This document shows positions 46,696 to 57,991 of a stretch of DNA of 64,000 nucleotides, piece after piece (positions within the stretch are counted from its first letter, which is position 1; each line of letters starts with the position of its first letter). A program made the position numbers and the translations under genes. Under the pieces are notes generated by a model. It had not been told where the DNA came from and did not search any database. It saw nothing but the letters and a program-made list of their open reading frames with translations. Origin of the DNA: Limonium bicolor. Taxonomy: Eukaryota; Streptophyta; Magnoliopsida; Caryophyllales; Plumbaginaceae. The stretch is from assembly GCA_023374045.1 (NCBI GenBank), contig CM041778.1, forward strand, positions 402,874,438 through 402,938,437. Direction: 5' to 3'.

Positions 46696-48657
46696 AAACC
46701 ACACCCTAAAAATATCTCGAGTTAGTGTTGACATTATAAAGCATAGTTTCACTCAAATAAGATTACCCTACTTCACAAACCCTTAAAATCACCATAGGAA
46801 AGTTAAAATGTCAAATATTTATTTTAGGGTTTGAAGTTTACTGTTTAGGGTCTAAACCGACAAACCCTAAAATATGCCAAGTTAGTGTCGACATTATGTT
46901 TCTAAGGTGATGAGTTAGTGCAAAATGCCATAAATTCCTTCACAAAACACCAAATTGTTAAATGTGTACCTCTATATAAACTTACACGATGTTGGTAAAA
47001 ATCATACATTTGAAGACATTGGTATTCTTTTCTAGCACATAAGATATAATACACTGACTACAATATAACTAAACACCACGAATCCCCTAATGAAACACAT
47101 AACACCTATTCAATTTGTACCTATGTATAAATACCGTTATGAACATTGGTAAACACCACACATACCTGAATGAAACACCTAGCAACTAATAAATATGTAC
47201 CTGTGTATCAGCTAGACACGGTGTTGTTAACAATACTTTATGAAAAGACAGTGGTACTTTTTCTAGCAGAGAGATATAATACACCGACAAAAATATAACT
47301 AAACACTATGAATCCCCTAATGAAACCCCTAACACCTATTCAATATGTAGCTATGTATAAATTACACCCGAATAGGTAAATTTCAACAAAATATTTTTGG
47401 AACATTCTAGTTCTAATAAATTACCGTTATACAAAATATAGAAAAAATGTAAAAAAAAAAAGAAAAGAAAAAGAAACATAGCTTCTTTAAAGAAAATATG
47501 TATTTGCAAAAATAGGATAAAGAAGTTACAAAATAATCGCAACAACTAGAGTAAATGTAAAAAGAAAGTTCTTGGAAAGAATTATATAATTAAAAAATAT
47601 TAATCGTATAAAATACCAAAGATGAAATAAAAAATGTTGGATAAAAGTAATTAGATAAATTCTAACAACCTTCTATATTAATTGAATATATTTTATTAAA
47701 TGAAATAATTTGCATGGAATATAGTATTCCTTGAATTAGATTATGGTGTTTTACTTTTCATTGTTGGGTATTTTTAATGTATGTTTAAGTTAAATGTAAA
47801 AAACACATGAGACAAGTAAGAAAATTGAATTATCTTGTTTCCAAATAGGTAAATTTTTGCAATTTTTTTTCATATTCTGGTATTTAATAAATTATAATTA
47901 TATAACATATAGGAAATATGTGAAAAAATAAAAAATATTCTTTAATTTAAATATATATATTTTCAAAAAATTGAGAGAATTTTAAAAAAATCAGTTGACA
48001 ACTAAATTAAATTTTAAAAGATTTTTTGCAATGAATTTGTAATTAATAAATATTAATTGTAAAATACATAGATTTAGTGCAATAATATTTGGTAGTTTAA
48101 GAAATTATGGGAGTAAATTATTAAAATATAGGTAAATTCAATTAAAGTAACACATTATGTAATTATAGTAATTAATAACTAAAATATAGGAAGATATAAA
48201 AAGATATCATTGTGGTGAGTTTCATTTTAAAATTAACACTAGTTGAAAGTTACACACAAAAATAGACATAACTATATCTTATTACTTAATAACAAATAAA
48301 ATAAACCCCATAAGGGCCAGGACATTGAATGACTTGATAAAAGTCTAGAAGTGAATCCATCCCCTTTTGCTTCAGCTCATGTGGCATATTTGTATGTGTC
48401 AATATTAATTAGTATATTTTTTAAAAATAAAAAGCAAATTATTCATCTAGTTCGTGTTCTAGATAAGTGAGATTAGTTGTTCAACATTTTCTAATCTATT
48501 TACAAATTCTAGACTAGTTGTTCAAGAAAAATTATATAATAAAACAATGTTAATACAACTTACCATTATTTTATTGTTTTGTAGTTCCTTATTCAGTTTG
48601 TGTTCAGATAAGAGATACTAGTTGTTCAACATTTTTTTAATTTTTACATAAATTTAA
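46696..48657. other. AT-rich intergenic DNA with degenerate tandem repeats
   Basis: No gene. The left part (46700-46920) repeats a GAGTTAGTGTYGACATTAT segment, as at 4862. A ~230 bp tandem repeat occupies about 46930-47370. From 47400 to 48450 the sequence is nearly all A/T with no structure I can interpret. At 48462-48660 a TAGTTGTTCAA segment is repeated. Confidence 0.6.
46930..47370. repeat. ~230 bp tandem repeat, about two units
   Basis: AATCCCCTAATGAAAC starts at 47081 and 47311, and GATATAATACAC starts at 47043 and 47273. Both pairs are exactly 230 bases apart. The units are diverged, so the duplication is old. Confidence 0.8.
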
Positions 48658-48662
48658 GACTA

Positions 48663-49494
48663 TGTAGGATGAGACAGCTGACTCAAACCAACTCAAGGTG
48701 CTAGTCTGTGAGATGGTTTGACTCAATCGTGCTAAGTATGAGGAAATGTTTATAGTGTGGAAACACTTAGTCGAACTAAGTGCGCAGAGACAGTTTACTC
48801 GAAGTTGTAATCTAGAACGGACTCAGAAGAACTAATTTGGAACAACACTTGAAAGATGGAAGGACTTAGTGGAACTCAGCAAGATACATAAAATAAGCTA
48901 TTTTATTTCCTAGTAAAAAAATAAAACAACTTACAATGCCCACTCCGTAGATAAAATCTACTTCGTGGCTTTCACTCACTCACCTAATACAATTTCTGAT
49001 CAGCTCGATGATAAGCGTAGTGAAACTAGGATCTTCCTAGAAAAAGTCTATCTAGAAGCTCTAACTGAATTTGGTATGAATTCTCTCTCTAAATCAGAAA
49101 GCAGCTCTCTTTATGCTCTTACAATTTCTCGATCAAAACGCACACTTAAAGCTAACAATTACATCTCTATTTATAATGTCTCCAAGTACAACTGCTAAGA
49201 GAGTTAGTTCCTAAAATGTCGGAACTAACTTAGTGGGCGCGTGCTGAGCGTTGTTGCCCCAGTCTTTGGGTGTAAACTTCGGAGTTGACTGGATGACCTT
49301 CTGCCCGTTGGGGCGTTTGAACGTTGACACGTTCACTCCTTAAATGTCGCAACGGTGTGACAGAGTCAGTCATGGTTCTTAGTTTTGTGCAGACTGTTGT
49401 GTTTGTGCAGTGGACGCCTTCTTTGTGTTTTGTCGTGGACGAGTGACTCCGTCGGAGCGATTGACTATCTCAGCGATGTCTTCATACTCCAGCA
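48663..49494 (-). mobile_element. Solo copia LTR (832 bp)
   Basis: It has the same termini as the copia LTRs at 5018-5725 and 20948 (TGTAGGAT at the left, CTTCATACTCCAGCA at the right, plus-strand view). The TSD GACTA is at 48658-48662 and 49495-49499. No internal sequence is present. It is clearly diverged from the other two copies in the middle, so it is a different insertion and subfamily. Confidence 0.88.
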
Positions 49495-49743
49495 GACTAG
49501 TTGTTCAAGAAAAAGTGTATGATAAAACAATATTAATACAACTTAATTATAATCATTATGTTGGTGTTAAGATAAACAATACTTGTTCGATTTTTTTAAC
49601 CTTTTGTTTAAAATTCAGTTGATACTTTTCCTAATATTTTTTATATTCAATATCTTTTACATGATGAGCTGACGGGTACAAAAAAACTACAAAACATTGA
49701 AAAATGAACATCGTAAGTCTACAAATCAATAAACTATATCACA

Positions 49744-50214
49744 AAGAAAGGGGAGAAAATGAAAAGTACAGAATGCTCCCTTTGGAAAGCGATCCTAGAG
49801 GCGATTTCTTAGGAGAATTCTACTGTAACTGGGAAATCCCTAAGGCACTGTTAAGGAATTCAGGGAATGATCTCAGTAAGGGGAATATCTTCCTTTTTAG
49901 GAGTACGAACTCTTAGAAAGTGGTTAGCATGGGAGGGAAGTATTTACTTCATGTCAGGAAGTTTAGGGAGGAGAGGGGTTGGAGTCCTACGTGGACTAAT
50001 AAGAGTTGGACAAACTACTCTACTAACTTCACATCAGAGAGTAAATCTTTTCTCATCTACCAGTTTACTAGGACTCATGATTATTCTGGTAATAACTACG
50101 CTCAACAACTACTTAGTCCTAGCTATTTTCTCCTAAGACTTCAAAGAAGAAACTCTTGGTACGATCCTTAGTGTTTCAGCAATAGATCCTTGTTTTCATT
50201 CACGAAGATACTCA
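49744..50214 (+). mobile_element. LINE 5' untranslated region
   Basis: Purine-rich start (AAGAAAGGGGAGAAAATG), then about 450 bp without a recognised product before the ORF1 ATG at 50215. Short overlapping frames (49704-50171) have no known domain. The internal LINE promoter would be expected here. Confidence 0.55.
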
Positions 50215-51781
50215 TGGAAGAGGTAATGGCGAACTGGAAGAAGCTTAAGATTCACCCTGCAGAGCTAGAAAGGTAGAGGGAGACCTTCTTATATCTGGTG
50301 CTTCGAATCAAGACTTAAAGAATGCTCTGCTGGGGCGTGTGTGGCACCCTAAGAAACTTCCTCCTAGACTAGTTCAAAACTTGGCTATTCAAATGTGGAA
50401 ACCAAGATCTTTCCTGAAGGTCAACGAGGTAGGCCATAACAGGTTTACTTTTCAGTTTACTTCTGGAGTAGATATGAGGAATATTCTCACAAACGGTCTC
50501 TGGCACATTCAAAACAGACTGTTAGTTTTGATGGCCATAGACCCTTTACTTCATATAGATGAACATGAACCGGATAGAGTTATTATGTGCGCTGGGATAC
50601 ACAATCTTCCTATGATCTATTTCAACAGAAGCTCAGCTGTAGCTCTGGGGAATATGATAGGTTCTTTTATCAGATCAGTTGATAAGCTCAACCCTTTGTC
50701 TACAAAAGTTCTTATAGTGTGTGTCGAGGTGGAGGTGGATGAACCTTTATGTAGACTCCTAGTTGTTAATGATGGTAAAAAAGATAGATGCTGCAGAATA
50801 TCCTATTATAATCTTCCTCTCTTCTGGTTCCTATGTGGTAGACTGAATCATATTGAGGAGGAATGTCCTTGGAAGCAGGGAGAAAGCACTGGAAGATACA
50901 GATATGGAACATGGATGAGGTCTGAATTTGATGCAGCTCCAACAGCCTTAGCAGAGTTTATTCTGTCAAAAGAGAAGGAGGTTAGTGCTGGGAAAAATAA
51001 GATGATTAAATTCATTCTCTCAGGAAAAGAAGATAAGGTGGAGGGTAGCAGAAGGGAAGAAGAAAAGCAGAAAGAGGAGAGATCTGATAAGGGTAAAGAC
51101 AAATTACAGGAAGAGGGTGAAGAAGATCAGACTGAGAAAATAGAAGAAGAAGGGGAAACAAGTAATATCAAGTCTCAAGAGAATCAGGAAATGCTTACCT
51201 GCATCGAGGAAACTCAGAATATGGAGGTGAATATTAGAGAAGCAAATGAATCAGGCCTGGACCAGGAAGGAATGAAAGAAGTGGATTCTCATAAATTCCC
51301 TCCTGGTTTTGAAAAGATCCTACAAGCTTGAGAAGATATAGAGAAGAGGAAGTTTTATCAGTCTTTTGACTGGGTGGGTGCAGTAAAAAAATTTCAAGAG
51401 AATAAGAAACCTAAGGTGACAGTGGAGACAAAAATTGATGAAAATCTGACTATAACTCAAATGATGACAGGAGATAGCAGCAAAGTCATTAATAATATTG
51501 AGGAAGGAGCTAAGGATACTACTGGGAACAAACACAAAAGGAGGACAGAGGAAAAGAGGAATAATCATAGAGAAGGGAAAGCTCCTCTGTTTCAGATAGG
51601 GACTACTTTCAAGATTAAGAATACAAGAGAGAAAAGGAAACCAAGAAAAGGAAATTCTAAAACTCAGTCTCTAGTTATCTTACCTGACTCTCAGGTGAAG
51701 ATAATGAAAGACTCTGAGGGTATGGCAGATTCTTTTGAGCAGGCAGACCTTGCAGAGATGCAAGGCTGCCAAGAAAAATGA
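50215..51781 (+). pseudogene. LINE ORF1 protein (DUF4283-like, CCHC)
   Basis: The likely start is ATG 50215 (M-E-E-V-M-A-N-W-K-K-L). A one-base frame change near 50270 moves the protein into the frame that stays open from about 50273 to 51331. Its N-terminal half resembles the DUF4283 RNA-binding region of plant LINEs (L-W-H-I, M-A-I-D-P). A zinc knuckle follows as F-W-F-L-C-G-R-L-N-H-I-E-E-E-C-P. The first Cys of the usual C-x2-C-x4-H-x4-C is Trp here, so metal binding is doubtful. The C-terminal half is a charged K/E-rich tail. A TGA at 51329-51331 interrupts it, and the same frame then continues to 51781. Its stop overlaps the ORF2 ATG as ATGA. Confidence 0.82.
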
Positions 51782-52563
51782 GTTGCATTAGCTGGAACTA
51801 CCGGGGTTTGGGTCGCCCCGAGGCAGTAGCTTGGGTTAAAGGTCCGTTGAAAAGGTTTAACCCAGAGCTGGTATTCATAATGGAGACCCACAGATCATCT
51901 TTACAGATGGATCTGATTCTGAATAAATTTCAAGGTTATCAAGGTCTTGTAGTGGGAAGTAAAAGGAGAAGTGGCGGTTTAATTTTGATGTGGAATATTA
52001 ATGTGGAAGTTAAGGTGATTAACTTTTCTGATCATCACATATCTGCTAAAGTAAGATTTCCAGGAGGAGATTGGTTTAATTACACTGGTTTCTATGGGTG
52101 GGCTAACTGGAGCAAAAAATACCTGTCATGGAAATTGATGAACACTCTCAGTGATCTTATTGACATTCCGTGGGTTATAGAGGGAGATTTTAACCAGATC
52201 CTTTTTAATGAAGAAAAGATGGGTGGTAACTTCAGACAAGACTGTTTTCTTTTGCCTTTCAAGAGAGCAGTGGAGTATTCTAACCTTATTGATATAGGTT
52301 TTTTTGGAGAGCCTTTTACTTTCACGAATTGCCAGACAGATGACAACCTTTCTATGAGTAGACTTGACAGGGTTTTCTGTTGTCCAGATAGTCTACGTAT
52401 GTTTCCAGCTATATCAGTTCAACACCTGCCAAGAGAAATGTCGGATCATAATCCCCTCCTTCTCAGATTCTTTGGCATCTGTAAGAAACCTGAGAGGGTT
52501 TTCAGGTTTGAGAACGTTTGGATAAAAGAAAGAAAATGTCTAGAAATCATCTCTGATGTTTAG
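51778..52563 (+). pseudogene. LINE ORF2, apurinic-type endonuclease domain
   Basis: The ATG at 51778 overlaps the ORF1 stop (ATGA). The domain has the expected order of motifs: S-W-N-Y-R-G-L-G (about residue 5), M-E-T-H (residue 36, metal-binding Glu), G-D-F-N-Q-I (about 134), S-R-L-D-R-V-F (about 195) and S-D-H-N-P-L (about 223, catalytic His). It would nick target DNA to prime reverse transcription. The frame ends at TAG 52561-52563, but reading resumes immediately in the same frame, so this is a point nonsense mutation within a longer ORF2. Confidence 0.9.
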
Positions 52564-52566
52564 GAT

Positions 52567-54201
52567 ATGCAAGACTGTGATGTTCAGGGTAAGCTCAACA
52601 TATGTGCTCTCAAGCTCTCTAAGTGGAAAGGTTGGTCTCTTGATAAGATCAAATGGAAAATCAAGAAGAAAAAAGAAGATCTTAGTAGCATAGACAGAAA
52701 GAAATCTTCGGTTGGATCATCCAACAAAAAAAAAAGAATTATGCTTGAAATTGAACTGCTGCAGTATAAGGAGGAACTATGGTGGCGTCAAAGATCTAGA
52801 ATTGGTTGGCTAAAAGAAGGAGATAAAAACACTAAGTTCTTCCACTCTAAAGCTTCAGCTAGGAATAGGAACAACAAAATTTTTGGTCTCCTGGATCAGA
52901 ATCAGGAGATGGAGTACTCTTGGGAAGGAATCGAGGAAATTGTTAGAAGCCACTTCTCTAGCATGTTCCAAAGTTCTAACTCTGTCATCAATGATATGTT
53001 TACTCAGGCAGTTCAGGGCAGACTTAAAGCAGATTATGTTACAGAGTTGGAACAGCCTTATACTGGGTCAGAAATATTCAGTGTAGTCAAACAATTAGGA
53101 TCAGAGAAGTCACCTGGTTCAGATGGTTTTAACGGCATGTTCTTCAAAACCTTTTGGCAGGTGATAGGTCACCAGGTTACTACTACAGTTCTTGACATAC
53201 TCCAAGGTAAACAAATGCCTCACTCTCTTAATCATTACTTTATTACTCTTATTCCGAAAGTAAAAGGTGCAGTTAGCATTAGTGACTTTCGTCCTATAGC
53301 TCTCTGTAATTTTTTATATAAGATTGTATCTAAAGTACTGGCTAATAGAGTGAAGAATATCCTCCCTCATATCATATCTCCTACGTAGTCTGGTTTTGTT
53401 AAGGGAAGGAATATCACGGATAATGTTATCATTGCTGGAGAGATTAAGCATTACTTAAATAAAAGTTATGCAAAGAAAAGAGGTCACTTTGCTATGAAAA
53501 CTGATCTTAGCAAGGCATACGATAGGCTAGAATGGAATTTTATCTATGAGATCATTTCTAAGATGGGCTTCCCTAGGAATTGGATTGAGCCTGTTATGAA
53601 CTGCATCAGATCAGTGGAGTGCACTATTTTGATTAATGGATCTCCAGGAAAAAAATTCACACCAACTAGGGGAATTCGACAGGGAGATCCAATATCCCCC
53701 TTCATCTTCATTCTGGTTCAAGATGCCCTCTCTAGTGCTATTAATGCTGTAGAAATGTCAGGGTTATACTCAGGGATCAAGCTAGCAAGATGTAGCCCTT
53801 CTATATCCCATTTAGCATTTGCTGACGACATCCTTTTTGGGGGAACTGCTAGTATTGTTAATGCCTCAGTCCTTAAGGATATTATCCACAGATATCTGAG
53901 CTCCTCGGGTCAAATTATCAATTTTGCTAAGTCTGATATAATCTTCAGCAAAAGACTAGATCCTAGAATCAAACGGGAGATCAGTAATCTCTTCGGGGTT
54001 ACAGATTCTAATTCCTTTGCCAATTATCTAGGTCTTCCTATTACAGTCAACAGAAATAAGAATCTCCATTTTAAATTTCTTCTGGAAGGGATAACGAAGA
54101 GAGTTTTTTCTTGGGCAAACCCCATGTCTCAAGCGGCTAGGTCTGTTATGATTCAGAGTGTGCTTTTAGTCTATTCCCACTTATGCCATGGCTTTGTTTA
54201 G
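52567..54201 (+). pseudogene. LINE ORF2, reverse transcriptase domain
   Basis: This is the same frame as the endonuclease. It contains R-S-R-I-G-W-L-K-E-G-D-K-N-T-K-F-F-H, then S-P-G-S-D-G-F-N-G, D-F-R-P-I-A-L-C-N and, after a nonsense TAG at 53386-53388 (usually Gln here), S-G-F-V-K-G-R. Catalytic parts are T-D-L-S-K-A-Y-D-R-L-E-W (Asp, about 53500), R-Q-G-D-P-I-S-P-F and F-A-D-D-I-L-F (Asp pair, about 53817-53837). All three catalytic Asp residues are kept. The frame is lost by a one-base change near 54172. Confidence 0.92.
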
Positions 54202-55250
54202 TCTTCCTAAGGATACTATTTCTAAAATGAATGCAATCTTCTCTAATTTCTGGTGGGGAGGAGGGAAAGATAGGAAGAGTCTACACTGGGTGAAGTGGAA
54301 TTCAGTTTGTAAAGAAAAAAAGGAAGGAGGTTTGGGTTTTAGATTAATCTCTAATTTCAATTTGGCTTTGCTGGGCAAACAGATTTACAATATTCTTCAT
54401 AATCCATGCTCCTTACTAGCTCAAGTTCTTAAAGGTATATATTTTCCGCATTCTGATGTGTTGGATGTTAGAAAAGGATCAAAAGACAGCCAGATATTGG
54501 CATCCCTTGTATCTTCTATTCCTTTAGTTAAAAAAGGAGCTAGAAGAAATATAGGATCAGGCATGAATTCTTACATCTGGGGATCTCCCTGGATTCCTAG
54601 ACCTAACTCTTTCTCTCTTATTACTCCTGACCCTGTTAACCATGATAGAGAGTTAGTTGCTAGTCTGATTAATCAAGAGACAAACCTTTGGAACAGAGAA
54701 TTGATTACACAGAAGTTCCTAGCTATCGATGTTGATTCTATTCTGAGCTTGAGTATTAATAGTAATGAGGAAGATTCTTGGACTTGGCACCACTCAAGTC
54801 ATGGTTTTTACACTGTCAGTTCAGCTTACAAGATAGCTCAAGAGGAGACTCAAAATCAAACAGCTTCTAGCAGTAACAGATCAGACAATGCCATGCTTCT
54901 GGCAAGAATTAAAACTTCTAAGTGCAGTCCTCGAGTGAAATTGTTTTTCTGGAAATTTCTTGAGAATATAGTGCCCTGTGTTGCTAACATAGCTAGGAGA
55001 ATAGGAGACTCAAAATCAAACAGCTTCTAGCAGTAACAGATCAGACAATGCCAAGCTTCTGGCAAGAATTAAAACTTCTAAGTGCAGTCCTCGAGTGAAA
55101 TTGTTTTTCTGGAAATTTCTTGAGAATATAGTGCCCTGTGTTGCTAACATAGCTAGGAGAATAGGAGGATCTCCTAAATGCTTATATAGTGGTCTCATTG
55201 ATACAGTTGCTCATGACATTTTTCAAATGTGTTTTAACTAGGGAGTATTG
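54173..55250 (+). pseudogene. LINE ORF2, thumb and zf-RVT region
   Basis: From about 54173 the protein continues one frame over: I-P-T-Y-A-M-A-L-F-S-L-P-K, then F-W-W-G-G, H-W-V-K-W and G-L-G-F-R. This is the standard post-RT segment of plant LINEs. A zf-RVT-like stretch follows (A-R-I-K-T-S-K-C-S-P-R-V-K-L-F-F-W-K). At 54844 a 160 bp segment is tandemly duplicated. Because 160 is not a multiple of three, the first copy runs out of frame and ends at 55028-55030, and the second copy leads into S-P-K-C-L-Y-S, where the zf-RVT cysteine cluster would lie. Confidence 0.85.
54844..55163. repeat. Near-perfect 160 bp tandem duplication in LINE ORF2
   Basis: 54844-55003 and 55004-55163 are identical except for a T/A difference (GCCATGCTT versus GCCAAGCTT). 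There is no spacer. The low divergence contrasts with the mutated state of the rest of the element. Confidence 0.93.
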
Positions 55251-56006
55251 GGCTAATCTTGTCAATATTGAAGATATCCCAGCAGAAGGGGATCTGAGAG
55301 CTCAATTGTGGATCTTAGATGTAGCCAATCATTGGGATAATGAGAAAATCAGTACAGTGGCTAATAACATGTGGGCTCTGTATGACGCTAAAAACTTTGC
55401 TGGACACAACCCTGAAGCTTCTTGGTCTGCTTTAGTAGAAAGCAATCTTGCTTTTACTAGAAACTATCAGAATATGGTCTCTAACAGAGGAACTCCTATG
55501 GATAATGCTAATGACTGGGTACCTCCTTTGCAGGGATACATCAAACTGGATTGGTCTGTTTACAGATCAAAAGGGAAAAACCGCATTGTGGCATGTTTGT
55601 GGAGGAACTGGAAGGGAGAGCCGATTATGATCTTCAACAAAGTGCTTTATAATATGATGACTGATCTGAATGATGAAGCAATGACCATAAACTTGGTTTG
55701 AAATGGGCTTATGAGGAAGGATACAGGAATGTGGAAATACAAGTGAAAGAAGAAAGGAATCAGAAAGCCTTGCAGCAGGCGATTCAAGACAACGAGATGG
55801 ATCAGGATTATGCTATCCAGATGATAGCCCTCTCCTCTCTTTTTTATAATATAGTAGTTTCTCCAGTTTCTAATCAATGCAGCTTGACTGTTAGTTTATG
55901 TTTTAAGCTGTTCAATTGTAGTGCTAATTTCAAAATCTGGGTAGATGAAAACATTCCTACCAAGATAGTAAGTGCTTGTAATATGGATTTCTTTACTAAT
56001 CAGTAA
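55251..56006 (+). pseudogene. LINE ORF2 C-terminal RNase H domain
   Basis: Two overlapping frames (about 55251-55701 and 55698-56006) encode G-Y-I-K-L-D-W-S-V-Y-R, A-C-L-W-R-N-W-K-G-E-P and then M-K-W-A-Y-E-E-G-Y-R-N-V-E-I-Q-V. This is the layout of the plant-type RNase H found at the end of many plant L1 elements. The first catalytic region (usually N-x-D-G) is altered to L-D-W-S, and the frame changes by an ATGA-type overlap at 55698. RNase H would remove RNA from the RNA-DNA hybrid. Confidence 0.72.
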
Positions 56007-56053
56007 GAAGTGTTAAGGAGTTTTCATCAAAAAAAGAAATACACTGTATCACA

Positions 56054-57227
56054 GATGAACAAATGTACATTAAATAACTAGAACATAAACACTTTACATA
56101 AAATATTGAACAAACTATATCATCCGTTGAACGTCAAAGATGTTTATGTCAGATTGAATAATTTACTTGAAACTTTTTTACTTAACAGTTATCAGGAATA
56201 AAAGACATACACCGAAATCACTTTGAGTTAAGCATACAATTTGCCCAGACACACCATAATCGTGCAGACATAACAACAAATTAAAACTTTTACAAACATT
56301 CTACAAATATGATTAACCGCGGCCAAGTGTCCCCGCATTTAATTTTCCATGTGTATAACGCGTCAACCGGACTCCCACCACTCACTAGTTTTTCTTTCTT
56401 TCTTTTTTTTATTCTTTTTTATTTTTCTAAGAAATTTTTTGAATTGTAATACTAATATAGTCTATGAGATGTGAATGTGTTGAACTTGTTACCATTAGCT
56501 CACCAAGCTATTTCATTTAAACTATCACTGTTGTATCCTAGTAAATATAAAGACTTGACAATATTTGAATACATGTGAGTTTATGTATATTTTTCATTTT
56601 AAAAGAGTAATATCTTTAACTGTATACTGTATTTTTTCCATTTTGATTTTTCTATTTATTTATTTGAACGTTATTCTACTTTAATACAAAACATAAAAAG
56701 ATAAATAATTTTGTAAAACTAAGTTATACAATACACAGTTTTATATATAAAAATTTCATTACAAAACATAGATATATAAAAACAATAAAAAAGAAATAAA
56801 GAGAGGTATTTATTTTGAAAAGACAGCTTAGTTGATTTTACTCTCTGTCCCATTGAGACTGTCTTATTTGTTTTTTGAAATATTTTTTCATTTCAGTATT
56901 AAACATATACTTATATAAAATAATTTTATGAACTAAGTTCTACGTAAAAATATAAAACTTAGATTTATAAAATTATATTTATCAAAGTGAAACAATATTA
57001 TTCAAATAATACACAAAACTGTCAAAAATAGTAAAAAGAGTATTAATTAAAAAGATGCAGTTATATAAAACTAAAAATTATACATTAATAAATAAAATTA
57101 TAATTTTAAAATAGATACATAATTACAAAAAATTATATCGAGATAGTCAAACATTATACTAGACAAATCATACTTTCTCGATTCTAAATAATAAGTGGTT
57201 TTAGTATCCAATTTTTGTATAATAATA
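56054..57227. other. AT-rich intergenic DNA
   Basis: No gene recognised. Around 56839 the sequence TACTCTCTGTCCCATTGAGA resembles the left end of the Stowaway-like MITE at 57228 and may be the remnant of another copy. Its right end is not clear. Confidence 0.5.
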
Positions 57228-57454
57228 CTACCTCGTCCCGTTATTAGTGTCTCATTTACTTTTTGGCACGCTTTTCCATTTCAATATTAAATATATAAGA
57301 TAAAATAATTTTTAAAAAATAATTTTTACAATAGTTTTTCACATAAGGATTCTATTATAAAAAAAATTATAAAAATATATTATCTTACATATTAAATATT
57401 AAAATCAAACGACAAGCTCAAATAGTAAAAGGGACAATCAGATTGGGACGGGAG
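57228..57454. mobile_element. Stowaway-like MITE (Tc1/mariner type), 227 bp
   Basis: Left end CTACCTCGTCCCGTTATTAG and right end (reverse complement) CTCCCGTCCCAATCTGATTG are Stowaway-like terminal inverted repeats with the CTCCGTCCC core. TA dinucleotides flank both sides (57226-57227, 57455-57456). The interior is AT-rich without coding capacity. Confidence 0.85.
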
Positions 57455-57458
57455 TATA

Positions 57459-57757
57459 GAGCTCGTTTGGGGACAGCTTCCAGCAGCAGACAGCTTCTCA
57501 ATTTCTAAAATCAGCAGGGTTCCACCAAACACCCAAAACCAGTAGCTGACAGCTTCTGCAAAATCATCAGCTGACAGCTTCTCAATTTTCAGCAGCAGGA
57601 CCTAATAATTGTCTCTACTTTTTAAAACCATCAGCAGACGTTTCACCAAACACCAAAACTAGCAGCTGACAGCTTCTATAAAACCATCAGCATACAACTT
57701 CTCAATTTCCAGCAGCAGGAGCCAAAGCAGCCCCCAGCAGCTGTCCCCAAACGAACC
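57459..57757. mobile_element. Second MITE, about 300 bp, directly next to the Stowaway MITE
   Basis: Terminal inverted repeats: GAGCTCGTTTGGGGACAGCT at the left and the reverse complement of AGCTGTCCCCAAACGAACCC at the right. The interior has degenerate ~100 bp direct repeats (CCACCAAACACC, GACAGCTTCT, CTCAATTTYCAGCAGCAGGA). I cannot see a clean TSD, so superfamily assignment (hAT or Harbinger) is open. Confidence 0.75.
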
Positions 57758-57991
57758 CAGTTTTAGCTTTCAACACGTTTTACCCTTAATAAATAATGGA
57801 CAAGAAACTATTACTTGAGTAGAAAAATAAAATCCGTGATTAATTATGACGGAGACCAGTTCACATTATCCCCATCTCTTCAACTACCATATCGCATTAA
57901 ATTCTCCCTTTGTCTATTCGTCTCTTTCTCTCTCGATAAAACCTCCTCCGTGTCCCGTCCCCCTCTTGTCAAGTAGAACTCGTCGTCAAAG

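Larger units (their letters stand above)
49744..56042 (+). mobile_element. L1-type LINE, near full length
   Basis: A non-LTR retrotransposon with a 5' region, ORF1 (DUF4283-like plus zinc knuckle) and ORF2 (endonuclease, RT, zf-RVT, RNase H). It ends shortly after an A-rich tail (56028-56038). A probable target-site duplication is ACTATATCACA (49733-49743) versus ACTGTATCACA (56043-56053), 10 of 11 matching. In-frame stops, two frameshifts and a 160 bp duplication make it inactive as read. Confidence 0.88.

Noticed and set aside
49704..50171. Three overlapping frames upstream of LINE ORF1
   Set aside because: No known domain, and mutually overlapping. They fall in the expected 5' untranslated region and partly upstream of the LINE boundary.
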